Shown here one piece after another: positions 1 to 6,588 of a stretch of DNA of 9,557 nucleotides (positions are counted from its first letter, which is position 1; each line of letters opens with the position of its first letter). Both the position numbers and the translations under genes were made by a program. The stretch lies in contig JANOAI010000429.1 of the NCBI GenBank assembly GCA_031411055.1, positions 1-9,557 on the forward strand, in the 5' to 3' direction. The notes below the pieces were generated by a model. That model made no database searches and was not told the DNA's origin. It saw nothing but the letters and a program-made list of their open reading frames with translations. The stretch comes from JAIYDQ01 sp031411055. Lineage in GTDB: Bacteria > Planctomycetota > Planctomycetia > Pirellulales > Pirellulaceae.

Positions 1-2
1 AG

Positions 3-200
3 CGCGATCCGGAGCGTCCGCGCCCGTTCAAGACGCCGGGGGCCTTTATCCTCGCCCCGTTCGCCATCATTGGCTGCCTCTACCTGTTCCTCAGCTTGAA
101 CCAGATCACGCAGGTCTTCTTCTTTGGCAGGTGTTGCCAAGGCATGTCCCGCTCGGGCCATACGATCCCAGGCGGTTCGGTTTTGTTCGAAAAGGTTCAT
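3..200 (-). pseudogene. Methyltransferase-like gene, N-terminal fragment
   Basis: On the minus strand an ATG at 198-200 overlaps the stop of the citG-like gene in an ATGA junction, the same arrangement as the two upstream gene pairs, which supports it as a real fourth operon gene. The first residues read MNLFEQNRTAWDRMARAGH, followed by a PAKEEDLRD segment. The N-x-x-AWDRM opening resembles the N-terminus of class I SAM-dependent methyltransferases. After about residue 33 the likeness ends. The frame stays open to the left edge but is then the exact antisense of the permease fragment, and no SAM-binding glycine motif is seen. I read it as a gene that has lost its body at the junction near 100-125. 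The start is fairly sure. The family is tentative, as it rests on ~30 residues. Confidence 0.45.
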
Positions 201-338
201 CGTCTACTCAGTATGCACAACAAGGTCGCGGCTGCCAACAAATCAGCCGTGGTTCCGGGATTGCGACGATGTCCATCCGCTCGGAGAAAATCATCTAAAA
301 CCTTCCACGATGCTTCTCGTTGGTCGGTACTCCAGTGA
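3..338 (+). CDS. APC-type amino-acid permease, C-terminal fragment running into unrelated sequence
   Basis: The frame is open from the left edge, so the gene starts outside the window. The first ~40 residues read RDPERPRPFKTPG, then a hydrophobic stretch ending IIGCLYLFLSLN. This is the cytoplasmic loop plus late membrane helix seen near the C-terminus of amino acid-polyamine-organocation (APC) transporters, which import amino acids across the inner membrane. Family members normally continue with one more helix (a G-x-x-I/V-Y-F-type end). Here likeness stops at about base 123. The frame then runs to a TGA at 336-338 through sequence that, on the other strand, codes for a methyltransferase start and the end of the citG-like gene. 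The last ~70 codons are therefore probably not native. 64 of the first 100 bases are G or C, against 52 in 201-300. The family call rests on a short stretch. Confidence 0.5.
   Translation, partial: RDPERPRPFKTPGAFILAPFAIIGCLYLFLSLNQITQVFFFGRCCQGMSRSGHTIPGGSVLFEKVHRLLSMHNKVAAANKSAVVPGLRRCPSARRKSSKTFHDASRWSVLQ
100..125. other. Probable rearrangement or assembly junction
   Basis: To the left, plus-strand sequence matches the late part of an APC transporter. To the right, minus-strand sequence matches the start of a methyltransferase-like gene that is overlap-coupled to citG. The two genes converge, yet neither reaches a plausible natural end, and their recognisable parts meet within these bases. 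A deletion or inversion breakpoint or an assembly chimera would give this picture. Which one cannot be told from the sequence. Confidence 0.45.
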
Positions 339-1159
339 TCCAACGCAATCTTTGCTAAGCGTTTTGTCTCGTTTACAATCGCAATATTGTTCTTCCTAGC
401 GATCAGTGTGTCGCCGTACTCGGCCAGTCTTTCCAATTGCAATCGCTGGATCGCTTCGAACCACTGGCAATCCTCGGCGAATCCAGGTTGAGAGGACGGC
501 ATCGTTCGAATTTCTTCAAGATGAGCTGCCATCGCGAATAGATTATGAAAACCGGTCGCGTATGCCATGGCGATATCGTCCCAAGCGGAAGCGGTTTGCA
601 TGGCCGTCAACAGATCTTGGGGGGCTTCTTCATAGATGTCCATTCGGCTGACTTGCCCCAGTCCACCCGCCTTCGCCATCCGAATCGCATCGTAAACAGC
701 TTGACTATCGTTGGCTGACAATTTACCAAGCACCTGAGTGAGCGACCGGCGTAGCTGCGTTAGCCGACTATCTGCCTGCGTGTCTTCGTGAAAACGAGCA
801 AGTTCATTGTCGGCAATGTGTTGCATGGCGATGCGAATGGGCGCCATCAACAGCACGATTCCCAAGTTCGTATTCACGCCGACCGCTGCCTGCGTTACCT
901 GAATCGATTTGAAAACCAAATCACCAACGCGCGTAATCGTTGGATCGTCGAATACCGTGGCAATCGCCTGGGCTGACATGCGAAAGTGATCGTAGTTCAT
1001 ATCCACGAACGAGGCCTGTGGGTGAACATTTCCGGCTTTAGGGGCTGCCGCTTCAAGAAGGCATGCCGCTGCAACACAGCTTCCAAAACTCCATGTGGGA
1101 TTCGGACAGAGTTTCGTCAACTCAGCGAGGTTCAGTTTCAGCAATGCATCGATATTCAC
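197..1159 (-). CDS. CitG-family protein (triphosphoribosyl-dephospho-CoA synthase-like)
   Basis: 320 residues from a GTG that overlaps the stop of the upstream hydrolase gene (GTGA, 1156-1159). Family motifs are in order: PKAGNVHP at 40-47 followed by F-x-DM at 51-54, the NTNLG block at 96-100, and a C-terminal NPGTTADL at 300-307. CitG/MdcB enzymes make 2'-(5''-triphosphoribosyl)-3'-dephospho-CoA from ATP and dephospho-CoA, the prosthetic group of citrate lyase or malonate decarboxylase carrier proteins. No such lyase or carrier gene is in this window. CitG-like proteins of planctomycetes, methylotrophs and archaea often lack these partners, so the true substrate may differ. The protein is soluble, with no signal peptide. 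It is the third gene of the leftward operon and its stop overlaps the methyltransferase start. Family assignment is firm; function is open. Confidence 0.8.
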   Translation of the reverse strand: MNIDALLKLNLAELTKLCPNPTWSFGSCVAAACLLEAAAPKAGNVHPQASFVDMNYDHFRMSAQAIATVFDDPTITRVGDLVFKSIQVTQAAVGVNTNLGIVLLMAPIRIAMQHIADNELARFHEDTQADSRLTQLRRSLTQVLGKLSANDSQAVYDAIRMAKAGGLGQVSRMDIYEEAPQDLLTAMQTASAWDDIAMAYATGFHNLFAMAAHLEEIRTMPSSQPGFAEDCQWFEAIQRLQLERLAEYGDTLIARKNNIAIVNETKRLAKIALDHWSTDQREASWKVLDDFLRADGHRRNPGTTADLLAAATLLCILSRR

Positions 1160-2037
1160 GCTTCACCATCGAGCAAATTCGACAGTTCTTCAATGACTTC
1201 CGAACTGGCTTCCTCCATCACGTAGTGCCCAACATCGGAAAGCTCGCGAACTTTGGCGTGCTTGAAATAGGGTTTCATGCGAGTCATACACGCTGGAATA
1301 AAACACCAGTCTTTCATTCCCCAAACAAAGGTCGTAGGCTTATCGGCCAGTCGATCAAGATTCGCTTCGAGATGCTCTAAAACTTTCCAAGTTCGATGTC
1401 CTGGTGTTCGTGGGATGTCTTGAACAAAGCGATCCACTGCAATCCTTTTAGCTGGCGTTGCGTAGGGATAAAGTAATCCGGTGCGAGCTGCGTTGGATAG
1501 TCGAGGCAATCGATCAATAGCCATCCACACGGCCGTCCCGGCAAATGCATTGAGATAACGAATTGCCCAACTACCAAGTATAGGGAACCGACAAATCTGA
1601 ATTCGAAACGGGATAAACGGCGGCGGAAAGGCGGCCGTATTGAGAATACAGAGCTTGGCAATGCGATCTGGCCGTTCCACAGCTGCCCCCAATCCGATGG
1701 CGCCTCCCCAATCGTGAACGACCAGGACAACGTTTTTTAAATCAAGTCGATCAATCCATTCAATCAAATTGCGAGTATGGTTTTCGAGGCAATAATCGAA
1801 CGTCGATGGCTTGTCGCTCAGTCCGCAACCGAGATGGTCGATCGCTAAGGATCGCGTCGTTGCTCTAAAATGCGATAGGATCGATCGATAGTAAAACGAC
1901 CAGGTTGGATTGCCATGAACGCAAACGATCGTTTGCGTACTATTGCGCGGCCCTTCATCGACGAAATGCATTTTGCCGCCGGGAAGTTCCATAAAATGCG
2001 AGTCAAAGGGATACTCGCTTTTCCAGTCAGAACTCAT
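1156..2037 (-). CDS. Alpha/beta hydrolase, OleB / haloalkane-dehalogenase type
   Basis: 293 residues. The ATG overlaps the stop of the CehA-like gene (ATGA, 2034-2037). Visible motifs are HGNPTWSFYYR at 41-51, with N43 as likely halide- or lactone-stabilising residue, then DHLGCGLSDKP at 67-77, VVHDWGG at 106-112 with nucleophile D109 and neighbouring W110, the acid candidate D243 in WGMKDW, and the catalytic H271 in GHYVMEEA. The DHxGCGLSDKP, LNTAAF (132-137) and RFVQDIP (203-209) blocks fit OleB, the beta-lactone decarboxylase of long-chain olefin synthesis, better than classical haloalkane dehalogenases. The triad looks intact. No oleA, oleC or oleD lies in the window, so an olefin role is not shown. 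The protein may instead act on another ester, lactone or halide. No signal peptide is seen; it is probably cytoplasmic. Confidence 0.8.
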   Translation of the reverse strand: MSSDWKSEYPFDSHFMELPGGKMHFVDEGPRNSTQTIVCVHGNPTWSFYYRSILSHFRATTRSLAIDHLGCGLSDKPSTFDYCLENHTRNLIEWIDRLDLKNVVLVVHDWGGAIGLGAAVERPDRIAKLCILNTAAFPPPFIPFRIQICRFPILGSWAIRYLNAFAGTAVWMAIDRLPRLSNAARTGLLYPYATPAKRIAVDRFVQDIPRTPGHRTWKVLEHLEANLDRLADKPTTFVWGMKDWCFIPACMTRMKPYFKHAKVRELSDVGHYVMEEASSEVIEELSNLLDGEA

Positions 2038-3710
2038 TCGTCGGTGGCTTTCTTAGCTTGGTCTGACCAAAAGAGACGAGCTTTATCGGCTAGCTCTTGA
2101 TAAGTCGATTTCGTGGCGGAATCGCGTTGGATTGAATTATCTTTCGCGATGAGTCCTGTACTCTCTTCTAACCAATCGGCGAAGAACTGTACGGCAGCTC
2201 GACTCACGCGCGGCTGGTTCTCAAAATCAAAGTAGAACGGAGCCGTCGTTGCAAGGCGATAGGAGTTTTCATGCTCGGTCACGACTCGGAGGACGAGCCA
2301 ACCACTTTCTTGAATCGACAACGGTGGGAATTCGCCGCGTTGGCTATGAACTTCCAATCGAGCTTGATAGATGGCAGAACCGTTAAAGATAACATCGAGA
2401 TACTCGACTCGATCGCGGACGGTGAGTTCCAACGCAATGTTCAAGTCGATCGGTGTGGAACGATCCCCCGAAAAAACACTTCCCGGTGGAAGATCATTAA
2501 TCGTCGTTCGCAAGACGGGGCCGTTCGTAGAGATCGTGTGACCGGACTTGAGTTGCTTCCACCAGTTATCTTCGGTTGCCTCTTGGCTCTCAGGAATGAA
2601 AACGTATACCCGGTTGTAGCCGAGATGCGTTAACGCTTTTCCGTCAAAGCCACTGCCAGCGGTTGGTGGCAGTCGCAAACCGGCTTCGAGCATCTGCCAG
2701 TAAAGGTATTCGCTGAGTCGCCCAAGGGCCTTTTTGCCTTTGAACCGAATCTTGTCGGGATTGCGAATTGCATTGGTAATCTGATCGCTACTTTCGGGAA
2801 GCAGATGTTCAGAAAGTAGTTGGACGCTGTCGATCTGTCCTGTCGCCAACAGCAACGGAACGTCACGCTCCCATGGTTTCGCAATTTCAAGGTGGGCTTC
2901 GTCGTGAGCCGAAGCTTCGACGAAGGATTGAATCGTAGGCGATTTGGGTACGGCCATGCCGCAACGATGAATGAGCAATCCGGCTTGACCAGGCTTGTTG
3001 CAATGAATACTCGACGATTGAACGCTATTAATTGAATCCACGTTCTTTCCCCCCCTCTCCCCAGTCTTCTGGGGAGAGGGGGACGGCGGGTGAGGGGCCG
3101 AGCTGCTTGGAAACAAAGACCCCTCACCCCCGGCCCCGCTCCCCGTAGACGGGGCGAGGGGAGGAAGTGTTTTTTTTGTAGTCGAAGGAGCGATAGTCGC
3201 AAACGTTGTAGCCACGATATCGAGATCGTCGGCTTTCATCCAGCGAGCTGTTAGATCGACCGGTAGTGAGGACAAAAGATCGCCGCTGTACCATCGAGAT
3301 TCCCGCATTGGTGACTTTTGCGGGACATAAACTTCGAATCCGTTGGTGGCGTTTGGTTCGAGCTCGAAACCGGTTCTTACCTCGGAAAACTCGATTCCGC
3401 GGCGGACAATAAATTCGTACTTGCCGATCGGTGCGGCGAACTTGGCTACATTTTCGACCAAAATCTGTCGACCAGCGACGAGCGCGCCTTTGGGTTTCGG
3501 AGGGCGATTGAGAGGCTCCGTAAACTCAATTCTCGCTGAAATAGGATCGCCAGACTCTTTGCCAAAAAAGCCAATTTCGACTGTACCTTGAGCCCGGAGG
3601 GAACTTTCGCAAAGAATAGCCAGCCAGAAAAGGATGCTTCTTACGCTCGCCGGTTGTCTAATTGGATGGAATGACGGAAAATTCATCGGACGACTGGATT
3701 GTTGCTTCAC
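2034..3710 (-). CDS. CehA/McbA-like secreted protein with degenerate metal site and in-frame repeat
   Basis: 558 residues from a GTG. An ATG at codon 9 (3684-3686) is an equally good start and gives a tidier signal peptide (hydrophobic SILFWLAILC, then cleavage near LRAQG, residues 38-42). A beta-sandwich-like region (43-130) is followed by WYSGDL at 140-145 and a C-terminal CehA-like domain: GQIDSVQLLSEHL 291-303, LRLPPTAGSG 345-354, GYNRVYV 364-370, STNGPVL 394-400, ESGWLVLR 468-475. The family is PHP-like metallohydrolases, usually with GDLHVHR. Here the HxH is replaced by LLSS, and the expected GEDER-like segment is also gone. Residues ~179-222 are a Pro/Gly/Ser-rich stretch encoded by a palindromic DNA repeat. 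I infer an exported, probably non-catalytic homologue under relaxed constraint. It is the first gene of the leftward operon. Confidence 0.7.
   Translation of the reverse strand: MKQQSSRPMNFPSFHPIRQPASVRSILFWLAILCESSLRAQGTVEIGFFGKESGDPISARIEFTEPLNRPPKPKGALVAGRQILVENVAKFAAPIGKYEFIVRRGIEFSEVRTGFELEPNATNGFEVYVPQKSPMRESRWYSGDLLSSLPVDLTARWMKADDLDIVATTFATIAPSTTKKTLPPLAPSTGSGAGGEGSLFPSSSAPHPPSPSPQKTGERGGKNVDSINSVQSSSIHCNKPGQAGLLIHRCGMAVPKSPTIQSFVEASAHDEAHLEIAKPWERDVPLLLATGQIDSVQLLSEHLLPESSDQITNAIRNPDKIRFKGKKALGRLSEYLYWQMLEAGLRLPPTAGSGFDGKALTHLGYNRVYVFIPESQEATEDNWWKQLKSGHTISTNGPVLRTTINDLPPGSVFSGDRSTPIDLNIALELTVRDRVEYLDVIFNGSAIYQARLEVHSQRGEFPPLSIQESGWLVLRVVTEHENSYRLATTAPFYFDFENQPRVSRAAVQFFADWLEESTGLIAKDNSIQRDSATKSTYQELADKARLFWSDQAKKATDE
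3047..3167. repeat. GC-rich palindromic (REP/MITE-like) element inside the CehA-like gene
   Basis: A perfect 14-bp hairpin (3051-3064 with 3069-3082, loop TCTT) is followed by a 10-bp inverted pair, GGGTGAGGGG at 3088-3097 with CCCTCACCC-type sequence at 3120-3129. A weaker hairpin around CCCCGTAGACGGGG (3141-3154) comes next. G/C content is far above the flanks. The length keeps the host reading frame open and adds about 44 codons. The layout resembles the interspersed palindromes common between planctomycete genes. A run of eight T (3170-3177) lies just beyond it. Confidence 0.75.
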
Positions 3711-3726
3711 TGCGAATTGAGAACCA

Positions 3727-4668
3727 ATGGCCGACGACTATTACAAAACACTTGGAGTAAGCCGAAGTGCTTCCCCAGAGGAGATTTCTAAAGCCTACCG
3801 AAAACTGGCACGCAAGTATCATCCCGATCTGAACCCCGATGACAAGAACGCCAAGAAGCAGTTTCAAGAAATTCAAACCGCTTACGACTGTTTGAACGAC
3901 CCCGAAAAGAAGAAGCTCTACGACCAATATGGGGCGAACTACGAACAGGTTCGCCAAGCTGGGGGCAATCCTTTTGGCGGGGCTCGGGGCGGTGGACAAA
4001 GCTTCGATTTCAACGACGTCTTCGGCGGTCAAAATGGCGGAATCGATTTAGGTGACTTGTTCAAACAGTTTACAGGCGGAGCTGGGGGACCAGGCGGTGG
4101 TCGACCGCGGCGAGGTGCGGCTGGCGGCGGCAGACAGACGGCCGACGTCGAAGCTGAGATCACGGTGCCGCTTGCAACCGCTGTCCTTGGCGGAGAAGCG
4201 GAAATCAAGATCGATCGCGGTGGCGTGCCAGAATCACTGCGAGTTAAAGTGCCAGCGGGTGTTCAAGAAGGGAAAAAAATCCGGCTACGTGGACAAGGCC
4301 AATCGGCTGGAGGGCAAGCCAGCGATCTGCTACTTACTGTGCATGTTGCGTCCCATCCTTTTTTCAAAATGATCGGCAACGATCTTGAGTTAAAGCTTCC
4401 GGTAACATTGAGCGAAGCTGCGTTAGGTGCGAAAGTCGATGTTCCGACCCCCGGTGGTATCGTTTCTTTGAAAATCCCACCGCGAAGTCAAAGCGGCAAG
4501 CGCTTGCGCGTCAAAGGGCAAGGGGTTCGCGTATCCAACAAACCGGGTGATCTCTATATTGAGCTCCAAGTGAAATTGCCGGAGTTGCTGAATGACGCGC
4601 ATATCGAAATGCTCAAGTCGCTCGACAACGCTTACACCGGCGATGTGCGCAAAGAAATTCTTTGGTAG
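3727..4668 (+). CDS. cbpA: J-domain co-chaperone, CbpA type (no zinc finger)
   Basis: 313 residues. The J domain fills residues 1-70, with the HPD motif at 32-34 that stimulates the ATPase of a DnaK-type Hsp70. A Gly/Phe-rich linker (about 75-138, repeated GG and FGG) follows. Two beta-sandwich client-binding domains come next, from TADVEAEITVPL (about 139) to the end, including RVKVPAGVQEGKKIRLRGQG and the second-domain RVKGQG and PGDLYIEL. There are no CxxCxGxG repeats, so this is a class II/CbpA-like protein rather than canonical DnaJ. It acts in the cytoplasm, delivering unfolded clients to Hsp70. ATG is the clear start since YYKTLGV follows at once. Only 16 bp (40 bp if the inner ATG is used) separate it from the divergent CehA-like gene, so its promoter must lie in or near that gene's signal-peptide codons. 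No dnaK or grpE is nearby and no CIRCE operator was seen. Confidence 0.93.
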   Translation: MADDYYKTLGVSRSASPEEISKAYRKLARKYHPDLNPDDKNAKKQFQEIQTAYDCLNDPEKKKLYDQYGANYEQVRQAGGNPFGGARGGGQSFDFNDVFGGQNGGIDLGDLFKQFTGGAGGPGGGRPRRGAAGGGRQTADVEAEITVPLATAVLGGEAEIKIDRGGVPESLRVKVPAGVQEGKKIRLRGQGQSAGGQASDLLLTVHVASHPFFKMIGNDLELKLPVTLSEAALGAKVDVPTPGGIVSLKIPPRSQSGKRLRVKGQGVRVSNKPGDLYIELQVKLPELLNDAHIEMLKSLDNAYTGDVRKEILW

Positions 4669-4768
4669 CCGAAAAAACGCGAATGGAATAGGACTTATAG
4701 GTCTCATACGACGTAAAAGACTTGTTTAGCAAATCCCAGAATCGCTTCTATCGCCTCTTACGGTCAAT

Positions 4769-6472
4769 CTAACCCACGGCAATGGCTTGCAATCGCGTAT
4801 TGCCCATTCGATTGCAATAATCACCGAAGCTTTCGTCTTGCTGATGTTGATCGCGGAAGGCAGTGAGCAATGGCTTGAGCGTGGGGACGATTTCTTCCAG
4901 CGGCACTAGATCCTTATAAATAAAACCAAGCCGCGTACCGATACGCGTTCCGCCCAAGAAGAGCGTGTATTTGTTCTTGGCCTTACCAACCAAACCCACA
5001 TCGGCGTTGTAGGGCCGAGCGCATCCGTTTGGACAGCCAGTCATGCGAACGGTAAATTTCTCTTTTTCCAAGCCAAGGTTTTTGACTTCGGCTTCGAGCT
5101 GATCGATTACACCGGGCAATGCTCGTTCGCTTTCCGTAATCGCCAAACTGCAGGTTGGCATCGCTACGCACGCGCACGACCAACGTCGAACGGCCGAGAT
5201 CTCTTCACTCAAGGGGATGCCAGCAGCCTTGATCATCGACTCAAGCTTCAGCCGATCGGAAGTCGCAATGTTGCAGAACAACAAGCTTTGATGAGCCGTG
5301 ATTCGGAGTTCTGGCTTGAGCGTGCTGCAAATGTTGCGCAACGCCTTTTTCCACTGCATCGTATCATTATCGAAAATACGACCGTTTTCGACGTTGAGGC
5401 CATAGAACCATTTGCCGTCGCCTTGTTGATCCCAACCGATATGGTCGTTGTGCTCGGTCACGTCATCCGAGGTGCAATCTTGCAGCTTGCTACCAAAGTA
5501 TTCTTCGACCTTGCCGCGGAACCACTCGATACCACGCGCTGCGACCAGATACTTTAATCGCGAAACCTTGCGATCGGCGCGATTGCCAAAATCGCGTTGA
5601 ACTTTAACAACCGCTTCGCCAACACCGATGGCTTGATCCACGGTGACGAACGCCATCCGCTTGGCGAGCATGGGCGATGTTTTCTTGATAGCTGGGGTTG
5701 TTCCCAATCCACCACCGACCGTCACGTTGTAGCCGATGACTTCGCCATTCTTGATGACGGCGATGTAACCCAGGCAATTGGTGTAAACGTCGGAGCAGTT
5801 ATCGTTTGGTAATGCGATGGCCGTCTTGAACTTGCGAGGCAGATAAACCTTGCCGTAGATCGGCTCAAAAAATTCATCGCTTCCCCCTTCGAGTGTCTTT
5901 TCGCCAGTTTGATCGTCGGTCAACCAGAGCTCGTAGTACGACTTGGTACGCGGAGCCAAGTGCATGGCGAGATCGTAGGCTAATTTTTGGAGGACCGGCC
6001 GAATGCCGTCTTGATACGGAGCGGGGCAAGCCATCACATTTCTATTGACGTCACCGCAAGCCGATAGGGTGCTCTGCCCGATTTCGTTGATGCGGCGGAT
6101 GCATTGCTTTAGATTCGATTTGACGATGCCGTGCACTTGAATGGCCTGGCGTGTCGTGAGCCGAATCGTTCCATTGCCGATCTCGTCGCACATATCCAGC
6201 TGAGCCAACATTTGCTCGCTAGTCATGATTCCGGCCGGAATTCGACATCGAACCATGAAGCTATGCGATTTTTCGCTCTTGCCACCTTCGCTGCTCGTGA
6301 CGCGCGTTTCACGGTCGTCTTGTTGGTACGTTCCGTGGAACTTGAGGAGTTGAGCATCTTCCTTACCAAACTTGGCGGTATCGGCTTTCAACTCAGCGCC
6401 GATGGAACCACGTAGGTAGTTACTGGCTAGTTTAATACCTTCGACCGGGCTGAGCTTTTCTTCTTCCGACAT
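4769..6472 (-). CDS. cysI: Assimilatory sulfite reductase, siroheme/4Fe-4S hemoprotein
   Basis: 567 residues, close to the usual ~570 of CysI. It reduces sulfite to sulfide with six electrons for cysteine synthesis. The siroheme-cluster ligands are seen as C-x5-C (C435, C441) and C-x3-C (C480, C484, in TGCPNGC). Substrate-binding basic residues are also kept: R144 in DVNRNVMAC, and K214/K216 in LPRKFK. FMVRCRIPAG (72-81) and RLTTRQ (104-109) are typical repeats of the nitrite/sulfite reductase fold. The NRNV and PRKFK context fits sulfite rather than nitrite reductase. No flavoprotein partner (cysJ), ferredoxin or sulfate-activation gene is in the window, so the electron donor, NADPH flavoprotein or ferredoxin, cannot be decided. 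It stands as a single gene, converging with cbpA and diverging from folD. The ATG start is followed by a short charged leader; no signal peptide is seen. Confidence 0.93.
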   Translation of the reverse strand: MSEEEKLSPVEGIKLASNYLRGSIGAELKADTAKFGKEDAQLLKFHGTYQQDDRETRVTSSEGGKSEKSHSFMVRCRIPAGIMTSEQMLAQLDMCDEIGNGTIRLTTRQAIQVHGIVKSNLKQCIRRINEIGQSTLSACGDVNRNVMACPAPYQDGIRPVLQKLAYDLAMHLAPRTKSYYELWLTDDQTGEKTLEGGSDEFFEPIYGKVYLPRKFKTAIALPNDNCSDVYTNCLGYIAVIKNGEVIGYNVTVGGGLGTTPAIKKTSPMLAKRMAFVTVDQAIGVGEAVVKVQRDFGNRADRKVSRLKYLVAARGIEWFRGKVEEYFGSKLQDCTSDDVTEHNDHIGWDQQGDGKWFYGLNVENGRIFDNDTMQWKKALRNICSTLKPELRITAHQSLLFCNIATSDRLKLESMIKAAGIPLSEEISAVRRWSCACVAMPTCSLAITESERALPGVIDQLEAEVKNLGLEKEKFTVRMTGCPNGCARPYNADVGLVGKAKNKYTLFLGGTRIGTRLGFIYKDLVPLEEIVPTLKPLLTAFRDQHQQDESFGDYCNRMGNTRLQAIAVG

Positions 6473-6532
6473 GTTCTTCGCTTGATTTTGGGTAGTTTTG
6501 AGAGACTGGGCGATGGGTAAGGTCTTAAATGG

Positions 6533-6541
6533 GTTATACCA
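6533..6541 (-). promoter_or_regulatory. Possible extended -10 promoter of the sulfite reductase gene
   Basis: On the minus strand TGG-TATAAC (extended -10 form) lies about 60 bp before the ATG at 6472. No clear -35 box was found. It sits inside a small inverted repeat, GGGTT-N6-AACCC at 6531-6546, which could be an operator. This is weak evidence, from sequence likeness only. Confidence 0.25.
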
Positions 6542-6588
6542 AACCCTGAATGTTCAGACCATGTCAGTCGGAGTACACTTCGAGCACT

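Noticed and set aside
2630..3202. A 190-residue open frame on the minus strand overlapping the CehA-like gene
   Set aside because: Its residues are those of an out-of-frame reading (many R and C, no motif), while the overlapping frame shows CehA blocks on both sides.
3711..3726. CIRCE-type heat-shock operator before the J-protein gene
   Set aside because: No TTAGCACTC/GAGTGCTAA pair was found upstream, and the gap to the divergent gene is too short to hold one.
4669..4768. Terminator between the convergent cbpA and sulfite reductase genes
   Set aside because: Only a weak imperfect palindrome (GACTTATAGGTC) with no T-run was found, not enough to call.
6550..6588. Longer FolD start
   Set aside because: The added 13 residues do not resemble FolD, and MSARILDGKAIA at 6589 fits the family N-terminus.
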